Below, in pieces: positions 44,607 to 55,665 of a stretch of DNA of 64,000 bases. Each line of letters opens with the position of its first letter. Position 1 is the stretch's first letter. A program made the position numbers and the translations under genes. Origin of the DNA: Carideicomes alvinocaridis (GTDB lineage Bacteria; Pseudomonadota; Alphaproteobacteria; Rhodobacterales; Rhodobacteraceae); NCBI GenBank assembly GCA_005473895.2, contig SRJI02000012.1:42306-106305 (forward strand), given 5' to 3'. The notes beneath the pieces are model-generated. The model was not told the origin of the DNA. It saw only the letters and a list, made by a program, of their open reading frames with translations, and searched no databases.

Positions 44607-45997
44607 CACGCGCCCCTCCGGCCCGGCAACGGCCCCGGCCGCCGCGCCGTGCCGCGCGCGAGCTGCCAGAGCAGGACCAGCGCGACCCCCGCCATCAGCG
44701 CATCGGCGAGCGGCGGGGCCAGCCAGATGCCCGGCTCTCCCAGCGCCGCGGACAACGTGGCGATCAGCAGCGGGGCCAGCAGGAAGGGCTTGGTCAGGCT
44801 CAACACCGCGGCGCGCGGCGCATCCCCGATCGACTGGAAATAGGAGGCGAGCATCAGGTTCGGCCCGATCACCACGTAGGCGACGGTCATGACCGGCAGG
44901 ATGCGCGTGACCTCGGCGATCACCGCCGGGTCGTCCACGAAGATCCCGCCGATGCGGCCGGAAAGCATCTGCATCACCAGCTCGAGCAGCAGGCAGTAGA
45001 GCGCGGAGATCCCCAGCGCCAGCTTCAGCGCCGCGTCGGAGCGGGCGAACTGCCCGGCCCCCACGTTGTTGCCGACGATGGCCTGCATCGCCTGCCCCAG
45101 CCCCATCAGCGGCAGGAAGCCGAAGCTCAGGACCCGCGTGACGATCCCGTAGGCGGCGGTGGTCGCCGCGTAATCGCCGGCCCCCTGCACCTGCACCGCG
45201 GCCACGATCACTGCCGAGATCAGCCCGATCCCGAGAAACCCGAGGCTGGGCGGCGCGCCAAGTGCGAGGATGCGGCCCCAGCCGCCCCACCAGCGGTGGC
45301 GCAGCAGCGACGACAGCGGCAGCGGCGTCTGCATCCGCAGGCGCAGGCCCAGCACGAGGGCCAGCGCCAGCGCCTGTGCCAGCGCGGTGCCCAGCGCCGA
45401 GCCGGCGACGCCCAGTTCCAGCACCGCGATCAGCAGGTAATTCAGCGCAATATTGGCCAGCGACACGAAGACGCTGAGCAGCGCCATCAGCCCGGCGCGC
45501 CCCTCGTTACGCAACCCGTCGGCATGGAGCGACAAGACGAACATCAGCGGAGAGGTGAGCATCGAGATCGCCAGGTACTCCCAGGCCATCGCCGCCAGCA
45601 GGTGGTTGCCCCCCGCGGCCAGCATCACCGCAGGCCAGCCGGCGAGGACCAGCAGCGCTGCCAGCGCCGCACCGAGGCAAAGCGACAGGCCGTGGGCGCT
45701 GGCGAAGACGTCGCGCGCGCCCGCCTCGTCGCCGGCGCCCAGCCGCCGGGCCAGCAGGCTCGCCATGCCGGCGGTGACGAGGGTGGACAGGGCGAAGGTC
45801 GCCATGGTCAGCGGAAAGATCACGGTGATCGCGCTGACCGCATCGGCGCCGACATAGACGCCGAGAAAGATCGCATCGACCACGGTCAGCAGCCCGTTCA
45901 CCGACATCACGAGGATGATCGGCAGGGCCGTGCGGGCAAAGACGGCACCCAGCGGCGCGGTCAGAAAGGCATTGGGTCGCGGGGGTGCAGACGACAT
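44606..45997 (-). CDS. MATE-family multidrug/metabolite exporter
   Basis: A 463-residue protein with about 12 membrane helices, of the normal length for MATE. Family stretches include LPIILVMSVNGLLTVVDAIF, VTAGMASLLARRLGAGD and LGQAMQAIVGNNVGAGQFARS. It would export organic cations or metabolites using Na+ or H+. The ATG at 45997 follows CGAGGTAAGTGAG; an ATG 15 codons upstream at 46042 is possible. The substrate is unknown. It is followed by the coupled small gene at 44606. Confidence 0.88.
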   Translation of the reverse strand: MSSAPPRPNAFLTAPLGAVFARTALPIILVMSVNGLLTVVDAIFLGVYVGADAVSAITVIFPLTMATFALSTLVTAGMASLLARRLGAGDEAGARDVFASAHGLSLCLGAALAALLVLAGWPAVMLAAGGNHLLAAMAWEYLAISMLTSPLMFVLSLHADGLRNEGRAGLMALLSVFVSLANIALNYLLIAVLELGVAGSALGTALAQALALALVLGLRLRMQTPLPLSSLLRHRWWGGWGRILALGAPPSLGFLGIGLISAVIVAAVQVQGAGDYAATTAAYGIVTRVLSFGFLPLMGLGQAMQAIVGNNVGAGQFARSDAALKLALGISALYCLLLELVMQMLSGRIGGIFVDDPAVIAEVTRILPVMTVAYVVIGPNLMLASYFQSIGDAPRAAVLSLTKPFLLAPLLIATLSAALGEPGIWLAPPLADALMAGVALVLLWQLARGTARRPGPLPGRRGA

Positions 45998-46098
45998 CTC
46001 ACTTACCTCGGCGGGCATTTCCTGTGCGATGGGGGCCTGCATTGCCCACCGTCGAAATGCTTCGAGGGTGAGGGGGTCGTTCCGTTCCGGACTTCACC

Positions 46099-46112
46099 GT
46101 GACCGAGGTCAC
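46099..46112. promoter_or_regulatory. Palindrome upstream of the MATE gene
   Basis: GTGACC-GA-GGTCAC, a perfect 14-base dyad, 102 bases before the MATE start and downstream of mobA. It may be an operator. The same bases lie in a stretch that also translates like a TetR helix-turn-helix fragment, so coincidence is possible. Confidence 0.3.
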
Positions 46113-46194
46113 GCAGGCGGCAGGCGTCCGGCGCCCGCGCTGCACCTACGAAGCGGGCCGGGCTCTGTCAAGCTGCAAGAAGCGCCGGGCCCTC

Positions 46195-46812
46195 TCAGGC
46201 GGCGCCCAGGTGCTGCTCGGCCTGAGCGAGGTCTTCGCGCGTGTTGAGGTTGAAGAACGGGTCGGGTCGACCGGAGGGGAACTGCGCCTCGCGCGCGAAA
46301 TGCGCATCCGCCCAGAGCGAGACCTGCCGCAGCCCAGAGGCCAGCTGCGACCGCAGATCGTGGCGCAAAGCCACCGGCCACAGGCCGAAGGTCGGGTGCC
46401 GGCGTAGCATGCCCGCCTCGTCGGGGGTGACGGCGATCGCCATCGGCGCCTCCATCGGTTCGGCCACGAGCAGCAGGTGGGGCACCAGGTCGGCGGGAAA
46501 GAACGGCGTGTCGCAGGCCACGGTGACGATGGTGTCGGCCCCCTGCTCCGCCGCCCAGTCGAGACCGGCGAGGATCCCCGCGAGCGGGCCGCGTCGGTCG
46601 TCGTCCTCGTCCGGCAGGATCCGCATGTCCCAGCCCGCGAACCGCGCCGGATCGCCGTTCGCGCTGATGGCGAGCCGCGCCACCTGGGGCTCCAGCCGGT
46701 CCACCACATGCTCCAGCAGCGGACGACCCGCGAGCGGCACGAGCGCCTTGTCGGCACCGCCCATCCTCCTGCCCTCGCCGCCGGCGAGGATCACGCCCAG
46801 GGGTTGCTTCAT
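46195..46812 (-). CDS. mobA: Molybdenum cofactor guanylyltransferase
   Basis: A 205-residue MobA. The GTP-binding signature GVILAGGEGRRMGGADKALV is at residues 6-25, and LPDEDDDRRGPLAGILAGL and TVACDTPFFPADL follow, as expected. It adds GMP to molybdopterin to make the guanine dinucleotide cofactor of DMSO-reductase-type enzymes. It is divergent from azlC and precedes the MATE gene on the same strand. Confidence 0.93.
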   Translation of the reverse strand: MKQPLGVILAGGEGRRMGGADKALVPLAGRPLLEHVVDRLEPQVARLAISANGDPARFAGWDMRILPDEDDDRRGPLAGILAGLDWAAEQGADTIVTVACDTPFFPADLVPHLLLVAEPMEAPMAIAVTPDEAGMLRRHPTFGLWPVALRHDLRSQLASGLRQVSLWADAHFAREAQFPSGRPDPFFNLNTREDLAQAEQHLGAA

Positions 46813-47006
46813 CGGTTCATGCTCCGCTCTCGCTGTTGCGCTCTGCTATGACAAAATCCGCGGGCGGGGTCATCGGTTCATTTCGCCCGGCACCCCCGGC
46901 GGGAGAACGCGCAGGCGCACCACCGAGCCGCCTCCGACAAAGCTGGTCATTTGGCGGCGGCGGATTTATGGCTGCACCCTGTTGCGATGAAAGTGCAGGC
47001 GTTCCC

Positions 47007-47735
47007 ATGTCCTCTCCGACCTCCCGCTCCGCGTTCTTTCTCGGCCTTCGCGAGGCGTTGCCGATGGCGCTGGTGGTGTTTCCCTTCGGCATGGTCTTCG
47101 GCGTGGTCGCCACCGAGGCCGGGCTGGAGCTGATCGAGACGATGGTCTTCACCTCGGCGGTGATCGCCGGAGCGTCGCAGCTGACCGGGCTGCACCTCAT
47201 GCAGGACGCGGCGCCGCTACTGATCGTGCTGGCCTCCGCTCTGGCGGTGAACCTGCGGATGGCGATGTATTCCGCCGCGCTGACCCCGCATTTCGGTCAG
47301 GCGAGCCTGCTGCGCCGGGCGCTCATCGCCTTTTTCACGGTGGACCAGAACTACGCGCTCTGTGCCAAGCGGTTCGACGGGCCGGAGCGGCTGAGCCTCG
47401 GCTGGAAGACCGGCTATTTCGCCGGCACCACCGTGCCCACTGCCCCGTTCTGGATCAGCGGTACGCTTCTCGGGGCGCTGGTGGGCGACGCGATCCCCGA
47501 ATGGCTGCCGCTGGATTTCGCGGTGCCGATCACCTTCGTCGCGCTGATCGCGCCCGGGCTCCGGACCGGGGCGCATCGCGGCGCGGCGCTGGTCTCGGCC
47601 ATGCTGGCGCTCGCCTTCGCCTGGCTGCCGTACAACCTCGGGCTGATGGTGGCAGGGATCGGCGGGATGATGACCGGCGCGCAGCTCGAGCTGATCCTCG
47701 AGCGCCGCAAGCTGAAGAAGGAGGGCCTGGCATGA
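47007..47735 (+). CDS. azlC: AzlC-type branched-chain amino acid exporter, large subunit
   Basis: A 242-residue inner-membrane protein with about five or six membrane segments. The family stretches FFLGLREALPMALVVFPFGM and SAVIAGASQLTGLHLMQ are near the N-terminus, and NLRMAMYSAALTPHFG near 85. With AzlD it exports leucine-type amino acids. The ATG at 47007 begins the domain; the longer frame upstream has no homology. The stop overlaps azlD (ATGA). Confidence 0.9.
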   Translation: MSSPTSRSAFFLGLREALPMALVVFPFGMVFGVVATEAGLELIETMVFTSAVIAGASQLTGLHLMQDAAPLLIVLASALAVNLRMAMYSAALTPHFGQASLLRRALIAFFTVDQNYALCAKRFDGPERLSLGWKTGYFAGTTVPTAPFWISGTLLGALVGDAIPEWLPLDFAVPITFVALIAPGLRTGAHRGAALVSAMLALAFAWLPYNLGLMVAGIGGMMTGAQLELILERRKLKKEGLA

Positions 47736-48067
47736 CCGGCACGCAGTATGACGGCCCGCTTCTGTGGGTGGTGATCTTCGGCCTCGCGCTCGGCAGTTTC
47801 GGCCTGCGCTTCCTGTTTCTCGGCGTCGTCGGCAACCGGCCGATGCCGGAATGGGTGCTGCGCCACCTGCGTTACACCGCGGTGGCGGTGCTGCCCGGGC
47901 TGGTGGCGCCGATGGTCGTCTGGCCCGCCGCCACCGGGGGCGAGCCGGAGCCCGTGCGCCTGACCGCCATCCTGGCCACGCTCGTGACCGGGCTGGTGAC
48001 CAAGAACATGACCCTGTCGATCATTGCCGGGGCCGTCGTGCTGGGCCTTGGGCTGGCGCTGACCTGA
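47732..48067 (+). CDS. azlD: AzlD-type exporter, small subunit
   Basis: A 111-residue membrane protein with three or four helices, beginning LLWVVIFGLALGSFGLRFLF and ending in TLVTGLVTKNMTLSIIAGAV. It partners AzlC. The ATG overlaps the azlC stop, so the two subunits are made together. It converges on the lipoprotein gene 12 bases away. Confidence 0.88.
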   Translation: MTGTQYDGPLLWVVIFGLALGSFGLRFLFLGVVGNRPMPEWVLRHLRYTAVAVLPGLVAPMVVWPAATGGEPEPVRLTAILATLVTGLVTKNMTLSIIAGAVVLGLGLALT

Positions 48068-48079
48068 CCTGAGCCGGGG

Positions 48080-48709
48080 CTACTCGACCGCCGCCTGCTG
48101 GCGGTAGCGGTCGGCATCCCATTGCTTCAACGCGCGGTTCAGGTCCGCGTCGTCGTCTTCGTAAAGCTCGTGGCTGCGCACGCCGGGAATGCGGCTCATC
48201 GCCTCGCTCAGGGTGTTGGGGTACCACGTGCCGGGGATCGAGCCGAAGCCCGGAAGCTGCCGCAGGATCCCGGAGGTCGACAGCGCGCATTGCGCCGGAG
48301 CGGCCGGCCCGGCCTGCAGGGCAAGGCGGTAGGCCTGCCGCGCGACCTCGGGCGAGACGTCCACTTCCTGGATGACCACGTGATGGGTCTCGCGGGCATG
48401 GGCGTGTTCGTAGAATTCCTCGGCCAGCGGGGTGATCCCGAACAGGACATCGTTGCGCTCCGGCACCGAGGACAGCTTGGTGGAGCCGGCGGGGTCGAAG
48501 ATCACCCGTTCGTCGGCATTGATCATCAGGCTGGTATGCGCCCCCGCCCCGCTGGAATTGTTGACCATGGTGAACAGGGTCAGGCGCGGCGGCCCGTCGT
48601 GACGGTAGCGCACGGCCTCGATTTCCTGGTCGGTGGCCCAGACGGATTCGCCGGCGCACCCGGCCAGCGCCAGCGGCACGGCCAGCGCGATCATCAAGCA
48701 TCGCAGCAT
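48080..48709 (-). CDS. Conserved-looking lipoprotein of unknown function
   Basis: A 209-residue predicted lipoprotein; the lipobox LAGC ends at Cys18. The mature part has LTLFTMVNNSSGAGAHTSLM near 45-64, followed by HHVVIQEVDVSPEVARQAY and LPGFGSIPGTWYPNTLSEAM. The first stretch, with N, S, G and H, could be a catalytic loop, but I cannot name a family. Codon use matches the surroundings. Confidence 0.7.
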   Translation of the reverse strand: MLRCLMIALAVPLALAGCAGESVWATDQEIEAVRYRHDGPPRLTLFTMVNNSSGAGAHTSLMINADERVIFDPAGSTKLSSVPERNDVLFGITPLAEEFYEHAHARETHHVVIQEVDVSPEVARQAYRLALQAGPAAPAQCALSTSGILRQLPGFGSIPGTWYPNTLSEAMSRIPGVRSHELYEDDDADLNRALKQWDADRYRQQAAVE

Positions 48710-48746
48710 TTCGATGGGCTCCCTGCCCGTGCCTGTCCGGCCCCGA

Positions 48747-48881
48747 TCAGACGTTGAGGAACGCCAGCAGGATGACGCAGACGATGATCACCACGACCGT
48801 GCGGCTGACGAAGGTGATGAAGCCATCAAAGGTCTTTTCCTGGGTGGTGATGTCCATTTCACCGTGCTTGTGGTCGGCCAT
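48747..48881 (-). CDS. aa3-type cytochrome c oxidase subunit IV
   Basis: A 44-residue single-span membrane protein: a short basic/acidic N-terminus (MADHKHGEMDITTQEKTFDG) followed by FVSRTVVVIIVCVILLAF. This matches the small fourth subunit of alphaproteobacterial aa3 oxidases. It is encoded alone, far from coxI-III, which is usual for this subunit. The start at 48881 gives the known length. Confidence 0.85.
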   Translation of the reverse strand: MADHKHGEMDITTQEKTFDGFITFVSRTVVVIIVCVILLAFLNV

Positions 48882-48971
48882 GTCGATTATCCCTCGAGAT
48901 CGGTTTTCCGGCTGAGTAGCGGATTTCGCAGCCCCTGTCACCACGACACGGACGCGCAGGGCGCAGCTTGG

Positions 48972-49427
48972 TCAGGCGCCGTCCAGGTCGGCGGCGAGCC
49001 GAAAGCCGATCCGCGCCGGTTCGGCGGTTTCCACCGGTTTCGGCAGGGCCCGCAGCATCACCGAGAGCTGGCTCACATGCTGCACGAGCTGGGTCCGGCC
49101 GCCGGTGGCGTCGCGGCCGTAGAAGGTCACGATGTCGGGGTCGAAAAAGCCCAGCCCCTCGATCCGCAGAACGCCCGAATCACCGCCGGCAAAGCCCATG
49201 GCGACCTCGTGCTCGTTGTCGAGCTGCGCCTCGAAGTTGCGGATGTAGAGGATCAGCCGCTCATAGGCCCATTCCGCCGGGCTTTTCTGCTTGAGCGGCT
49301 TGCGGGTCATGCCCTCGGGCAGGGGCGCGTCGCAATCGCCGCGGCTGCCATCGGCATGGACCTCGTGGCGGCGCGGCATGGCGGCGCTTTCGGCGAATTC
49401 GGCTGAGGTCTCGATCCGGTTGTCCAT
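48972..49427 (-). CDS. DUF6173 family protein
   Basis: A 151-residue protein with the DUF6173 core PAEWAYERLILYIRNFEAQL and FFDPDIVTFYGRD. No function is known. The first 40 residues are less conserved, with another ATG at residue 17 as an alternative start. It ends 28 bases... from no neighbour of known role and lies just downstream of the MBL-fold gene in the same direction. Confidence 0.78.
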   Translation of the reverse strand: MDNRIETSAEFAESAAMPRRHEVHADGSRGDCDAPLPEGMTRKPLKQKSPAEWAYERLILYIRNFEAQLDNEHEVAMGFAGGDSGVLRIEGLGFFDPDIVTFYGRDATGGRTQLVQHVSQLSVMLRALPKPVETAEPARIGFRLAADLDGA

Positions 49428-49431
49428 CGGC

Positions 49432-50472
49432 CTATCCGATCTGCTGATAAACGTAGGCGCCGTCCTCGCGCAGGCTGCGCGTCACGCGCCCATGCTGATG
49501 AAGGTGGACGAGGTGGGCCACCGATTCAACCATCGCCATCCCGTAGACGTCGCCGTCGATCTCGCGCTTGAAGAGCGGCGCGAAACATTCCGCCGCGCTT
49601 TTCGGCGTGTCGAGATAGGCCTCCAGCCGGTCCAGCGCGTGATGGTGGTTGTCGATCAGCTGCCGCATGCGGAACGGCAGGCCGGTGAAGGGCAGCTTGT
49701 GCCCGCCCAGAACCAGGTGCCCCTCATGGGCGAGCGTGGCGAGCCGTTCGCAGCTTTCGAGCCATTCGCCCACCGGATCGGCCTCCGGCTCGGTAGCGTG
49801 GACGCCGATATTGGACGAGATCGTCGACAGGATCTGATCCCCCGCGATCACCAGGTTGTCATCACGGCTCCAGAACGTGGCGTGGGCCGGCGCATGGCCG
49901 TGGCCCACATGCATGTCCCAGTCGCGGCCGCCGATGCGGATCACCTCGCCCTGGTGCATCCGGCGAAAGCCCAGCGGCAGCGGGTGCACCACGTCGGAGA
50001 AGTTGAACGGCCGCTGGTTCGCGCGTTGCTCGTAGATGTCGGGCCGCATGCCCGCCTTGCGCCAGAAATCGAGCATTTCGGGCGTCGGCATGTCCTGCGT
50101 GTCGAGCTGCAGCATCCGGGCCATCAGCCAGGCGGTGCGCGTCATCCACAGCTCTGCGCCCCTCTCTTGGAACCAACCGGCCAGGCCGACATGGTCGGGA
50201 TGGTGGTGGGTGACGATCAGCCGGGTCACAGGCTTGCCGCCCAGCGGACCGGCCAGCACCTTTTCCCAGATTGCGCGGCTGCGGCGAGAGTCGAAGCCGG
50301 TATCGATCACCGTCCAGCCGTCGCCCTCGTCCAGCGCGTAGATGTTGACGTGGTCCAGCGCCATGGGAAGCGGGAAGCGCAGCCAGAATACGCCCTCCGC
50401 GACCTCGATCGCCTCGCCCTCTTCGGGCGGTACGTCCCACGGGTAGCGAAGACCGACCTGACCGTCCATCAT
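49432..50472 (-). CDS. MBL-fold metallo-hydrolase
   Basis: A 346-residue metallo-beta-lactamase-fold protein. The metal motif THHHPDHVG is near residue 90, GHGHAPAHATF near 188 supplies the next His, and VIAGDQILSTIS the bridging Asp. The C-terminal domain with LDTPKSAAECFAPLFKRE is helical. Members act on thioesters or related esters. The ATG at 50472 overlaps the stop of the acyl-CoA dehydrogenase by four bases, which points to a shared pathway. Confidence 0.85.
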   Translation of the reverse strand: MMDGQVGLRYPWDVPPEEGEAIEVAEGVFWLRFPLPMALDHVNIYALDEGDGWTVIDTGFDSRRSRAIWEKVLAGPLGGKPVTRLIVTHHHPDHVGLAGWFQERGAELWMTRTAWLMARMLQLDTQDMPTPEMLDFWRKAGMRPDIYEQRANQRPFNFSDVVHPLPLGFRRMHQGEVIRIGGRDWDMHVGHGHAPAHATFWSRDDNLVIAGDQILSTISSNIGVHATEPEADPVGEWLESCERLATLAHEGHLVLGGHKLPFTGLPFRMRQLIDNHHHALDRLEAYLDTPKSAAECFAPLFKREIDGDVYGMAMVESVAHLVHLHQHGRVTRSLREDGAYVYQQIG

Positions 50473-52196
50473 GCCGCGAAATCCTCTGTGCTCAGCGCGT
50501 AGAGCTCCTCGGCCCCGCCCCGCGCATGGGCCAGATGGCCGACATGTTCGGGCAGCATCCGCGTGATGTAGAACCGCGCCAGTCGGCTGCGCGGCCCGGT
50601 CCCGCCCTCTGCGGTGGCGGCGCGCAGATGGGCGAAGCCGCCCAGCACCCGGGCAAAGCCCATCAGGTAGGGCACCGCGCCGGCGAAACGGTCGTTCAGG
50701 TCCTCGCGGGCCAGCAGCCATTCCGTGGCCTCGCGCAGGGTCTCGATCGAGTCCCAGACCGGGGCGGCCAGTTCGGCCAGGCCGCCGCCCTCGTCGCGGG
50801 CGGCCTCGGTGGCGGCGGTCAGCTCGTCCATCAGGGCAAAGGCGGCTTCGCCCCCGTCCATCAGCTTGCGGCCCACGAGGTCCATCGCCTGGATCCCGTT
50901 GGTGCCCTCGTAGATGGCGGTCACCCGCACGTCGCGCAGGTATTGCGCGGCGCCCGTCTCCTCGATGAAGCCCATGCCGCCATGGACCTGCACGCCGAGA
51001 TTGGCGACGCGGATCCCGGTCTCCGTCCCGAAAGCCTTGGCGATGGGGGTCAGCAGCGCGGCGCGGGCGGCATGGCCCTTGTCCCCGGTCGCGGTCTTCA
51101 TGTCGAGCGACACGGCGCAGGCCGAGGCGATGGCCCGGGCGGCAAAGATCTCGGCCTTCATCTCGGCCAGCATGCGGCGCACGTCGGCATGGTCGATGAT
51201 CGTGCCCGCGCCATTCTCGATGGGCGAGCGGCCCTGCTTGCGCTCCTGCGCGAATTCCAGCGCCTTCTGGTAGGCGCCCTCGGCCACGCCGATGCCCTGG
51301 GTGCCGACGCCGAGGCGGGCATTGTTCATCATGGTGAACATGCACTTCATCCCGTCGTTTTCCTCGCCCACGAGCCAGCCCTTCGCGCCCTCGTATTCCA
51401 TCACCGCGGTGGGCGAGCCGTGCAGGCCCACCTTGTGCTCGAGGCTCTGGACCCGCAGCGAGTTGCGCTCGCCGGGATTGCCGTCGGCGTCGGGGATGAG
51501 CTTGGGCACCATGAACAGGCTGATCCCCTTGGTGCCGGGCGCCGCATCGGGCAGCCGCGCCAGCACCAGGTGGCAGACGTTTTCGGAGAAGTCGTTGTCG
51601 CCCCAGGAGATGTAGATCTTCTGGCCGGTGATCGAATAGGACCCGTCGTCGTTCCGCTCGGCCCGGGTGCGCAGGGCGCCCACATCCGAGCCCGCCTGCG
51701 GCTCGGTCAGGTTCATCGTGCCGCACCATTCGCCCGAGATCAGCTTGGGCAGGTAGATGTCGCGCAGCGCCTCGCTGGCGTGGTTCTCCAGCGCCTCGAT
51801 CTGGCCCTGGGTCATCAGCGGGTTGAGCTGGAGCGACAGGCAGGCGCCCGACATCATGTCGTTGACCGCGTTGGCGATGGCCAGCGGCAGGCCCATGCCG
51901 CCGTTCTCGGGATGCGCGCAGACCGAGACCCAGCCGCCCTCGGCGATCTTGCCGTAGGCGTCGCCGAAGCCGGGCGAGGTGCGGACCACCCCGTTTTCCA
52001 GCTTCGCCGGGTTCTCGTCGCCCACCCGCTGCAGGGGCGCCATGACCTCTTCGCACATGCGGCCGGCCTCGTTCAGCACGGCGGTGACCATGTCGGGCGT
52101 GGCCTCGGCGAAACGCTCGGTCGCGGCGACCTTGTCGAGGCCGACAACGTGGTCGAACAGGAACTGGAATTCCGAGACGGGGGCGCGGAACGGCAT
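50469..52196 (-). CDS. DmdC-like acyl-CoA dehydrogenase
   Basis: A 575-residue flavoprotein of the long acyl-CoA dehydrogenase group that includes the DMSP-pathway enzyme DmdC. FDHVVGLDKVAATERFAEA is the N-terminal signature, then GGWVSVCAHPENGGMGLPLA, MNLTEPQAGSDVGALRTRAE near 165 and YLRDVRVTAIYEGTNGIQAM with the catalytic region. Rhodobacterales carry several paralogues with different substrates, so 3-methylmercaptopropionyl-CoA is only one option. Coupled by ATGA to the MBL-fold gene. It is divergent from tsaC. Confidence 0.85.
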   Translation of the reverse strand: MPFRAPVSEFQFLFDHVVGLDKVAATERFAEATPDMVTAVLNEAGRMCEEVMAPLQRVGDENPAKLENGVVRTSPGFGDAYGKIAEGGWVSVCAHPENGGMGLPLAIANAVNDMMSGACLSLQLNPLMTQGQIEALENHASEALRDIYLPKLISGEWCGTMNLTEPQAGSDVGALRTRAERNDDGSYSITGQKIYISWGDNDFSENVCHLVLARLPDAAPGTKGISLFMVPKLIPDADGNPGERNSLRVQSLEHKVGLHGSPTAVMEYEGAKGWLVGEENDGMKCMFTMMNNARLGVGTQGIGVAEGAYQKALEFAQERKQGRSPIENGAGTIIDHADVRRMLAEMKAEIFAARAIASACAVSLDMKTATGDKGHAARAALLTPIAKAFGTETGIRVANLGVQVHGGMGFIEETGAAQYLRDVRVTAIYEGTNGIQAMDLVGRKLMDGGEAAFALMDELTAATEAARDEGGGLAELAAPVWDSIETLREATEWLLAREDLNDRFAGAVPYLMGFARVLGGFAHLRAATAEGGTGPRSRLARFYITRMLPEHVGHLAHARGGAEELYALSTEDFAA

Positions 52197-52373
52197 GGCG
52201 GGCTTCTCCTCAAGGTCGCCTTGGCCAAAGTCAGCTTGGCAAGACGCGACAGGGGTATTATGTGCGTGGCTCCGCGTCAAACTAGGATCGGCCGCGCGGG
52301 GCGCCAACCGGAACGCGGCGTCACGGCTCCGGCCCGGATCGGAGCGGCGGCGCGGGGAACGGAAAGCCCGAGG

Positions 52374-53315
52374 ATGCAGACCGAACATCTGGACAGCGAC
52401 GAGCGGGGCCTCGCCCGGGCCTGCGAGCTTCTGGGCCGCGGCGGGCTGGTCGCCTTCCCGACGGAGACGGTCTACGGCCTCGGGGCGGATGCCACGGACG
52501 ACCGCGCGGTGGCCCGGATCTTCGAGGCCAAGGGCCGGCCGCATTTCAACCCGCTGATCGCCCACGTGCCCGACATCGCCATGGCCCGCCGGCTGGTGGA
52601 ATGGCCCGACGCGGCCGACCGGCTGGCGCAGGCCTTCTGGCCCGGCCCGCTGACGCTGGTCCTGCCGCTGCGCCCCGGCCACGGCATCGCGCCGCTGGTC
52701 ACCGCCGGGTTGCAGACGCTGGGCGTGCGCCTGCCCGGTGCGCCACTGGCGCGGCAATTGCTGGCCCGGCTGGGCCGTCCCGTCGCCGCCCCCTCGGCCA
52801 ACCCCTCCGGCAGGATCAGCCCGACCGAGGCGGCCCATGTGCTGGCCGGGCTCGACGGCCGGATCGAGGCGGTGCTGGATGGCGGCCCCTGCGAGGTGGG
52901 GCTTGAATCGACGATCGTCGGCATCGGCGACCGGGCGGTGCTGCTGCGCGAGGGCGGCCTGCCTGTCGAGGCAGTGGAGCAATGTCTCGGCGAAAAGCTG
53001 GCCGCCCGCGAGGGCGACGTGCTGACCGCGCCCGGGCAGATGCAATCGCATTACGCCCCCGGCGCGGCCATGCGGCTTGACGCCGGGGAATGGCGGCCGG
53101 GCGAGTTGCGGCTGGGCTTCGGCCCGGTGGAGAGCGACCTGAACCTCTCGCGCTCCGGTGATCTGGTGGAGGCGGCGGCGAACCTCTTTCACCACCTCCA
53201 TGCGCTCGACGCCATGGAAGGTGAGGTGATCGCGGTGTCCCCCGTGCCAGAGACCGGGATCGGCCGCGCCATCAACGACCGCCTGCGCCGCGCGGCCGCC
53301 CCGCGCGACAGCTGA
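52374..53315 (+). CDS. L-threonylcarbamoyladenylate synthase (Sua5/TsaC)
   Basis: A 313-residue protein: an N-terminal YrdC domain (GGLVAFPTETVYGLGADA, KGRPHFNPLIAHV, then APSANPSGR) followed by the Sua5-specific C-terminal domain from about residue 210 (GQMQSHYAPGAAMRLDAG). It makes threonylcarbamoyl-AMP for t6A37 in tRNA. The other t6A factor, tsaB, begins at the window's right edge. The ATG at 52374 follows AAAGCCCGAGG. Confidence 0.94.
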   Translation: MQTEHLDSDERGLARACELLGRGGLVAFPTETVYGLGADATDDRAVARIFEAKGRPHFNPLIAHVPDIAMARRLVEWPDAADRLAQAFWPGPLTLVLPLRPGHGIAPLVTAGLQTLGVRLPGAPLARQLLARLGRPVAAPSANPSGRISPTEAAHVLAGLDGRIEAVLDGGPCEVGLESTIVGIGDRAVLLREGGLPVEAVEQCLGEKLAAREGDVLTAPGQMQSHYAPGAAMRLDAGEWRPGELRLGFGPVESDLNLSRSGDLVEAAANLFHHLHALDAMEGEVIAVSPVPETGIGRAINDRLRRAAAPRDS

Positions 53316-53401
53316 GCCGCTGCGGCAGCGCGCGCCTTAGCGCTTTGCCGCGTTGCGGAGCTAGTCGGAGCCGCCCTGCCCCGCGCATGAGCCCAGCTTG
53401 A

Positions 53402-55525
<2,124 letters not shown>

Positions 55526-55665
55526 CCGCGGCTCACGGGCGATTTACCACCGACGCCGCGTCAGGCGTCAATCGGCGGGGAACACCTGCCGACCCCGCGT
55601 GTTGGCCTGATGAACGCGGGACGGGGCCATCCGGGCCTCGCCCCTTCTCAGGAAAGGAGGCAATC

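Noticed and set aside
46813..47006. Riboswitch upstream of azlC
   Set aside because: Some G/C-rich stems are present, but none of the conserved cores of glycine, guanidine or SAM riboswitches can be found.
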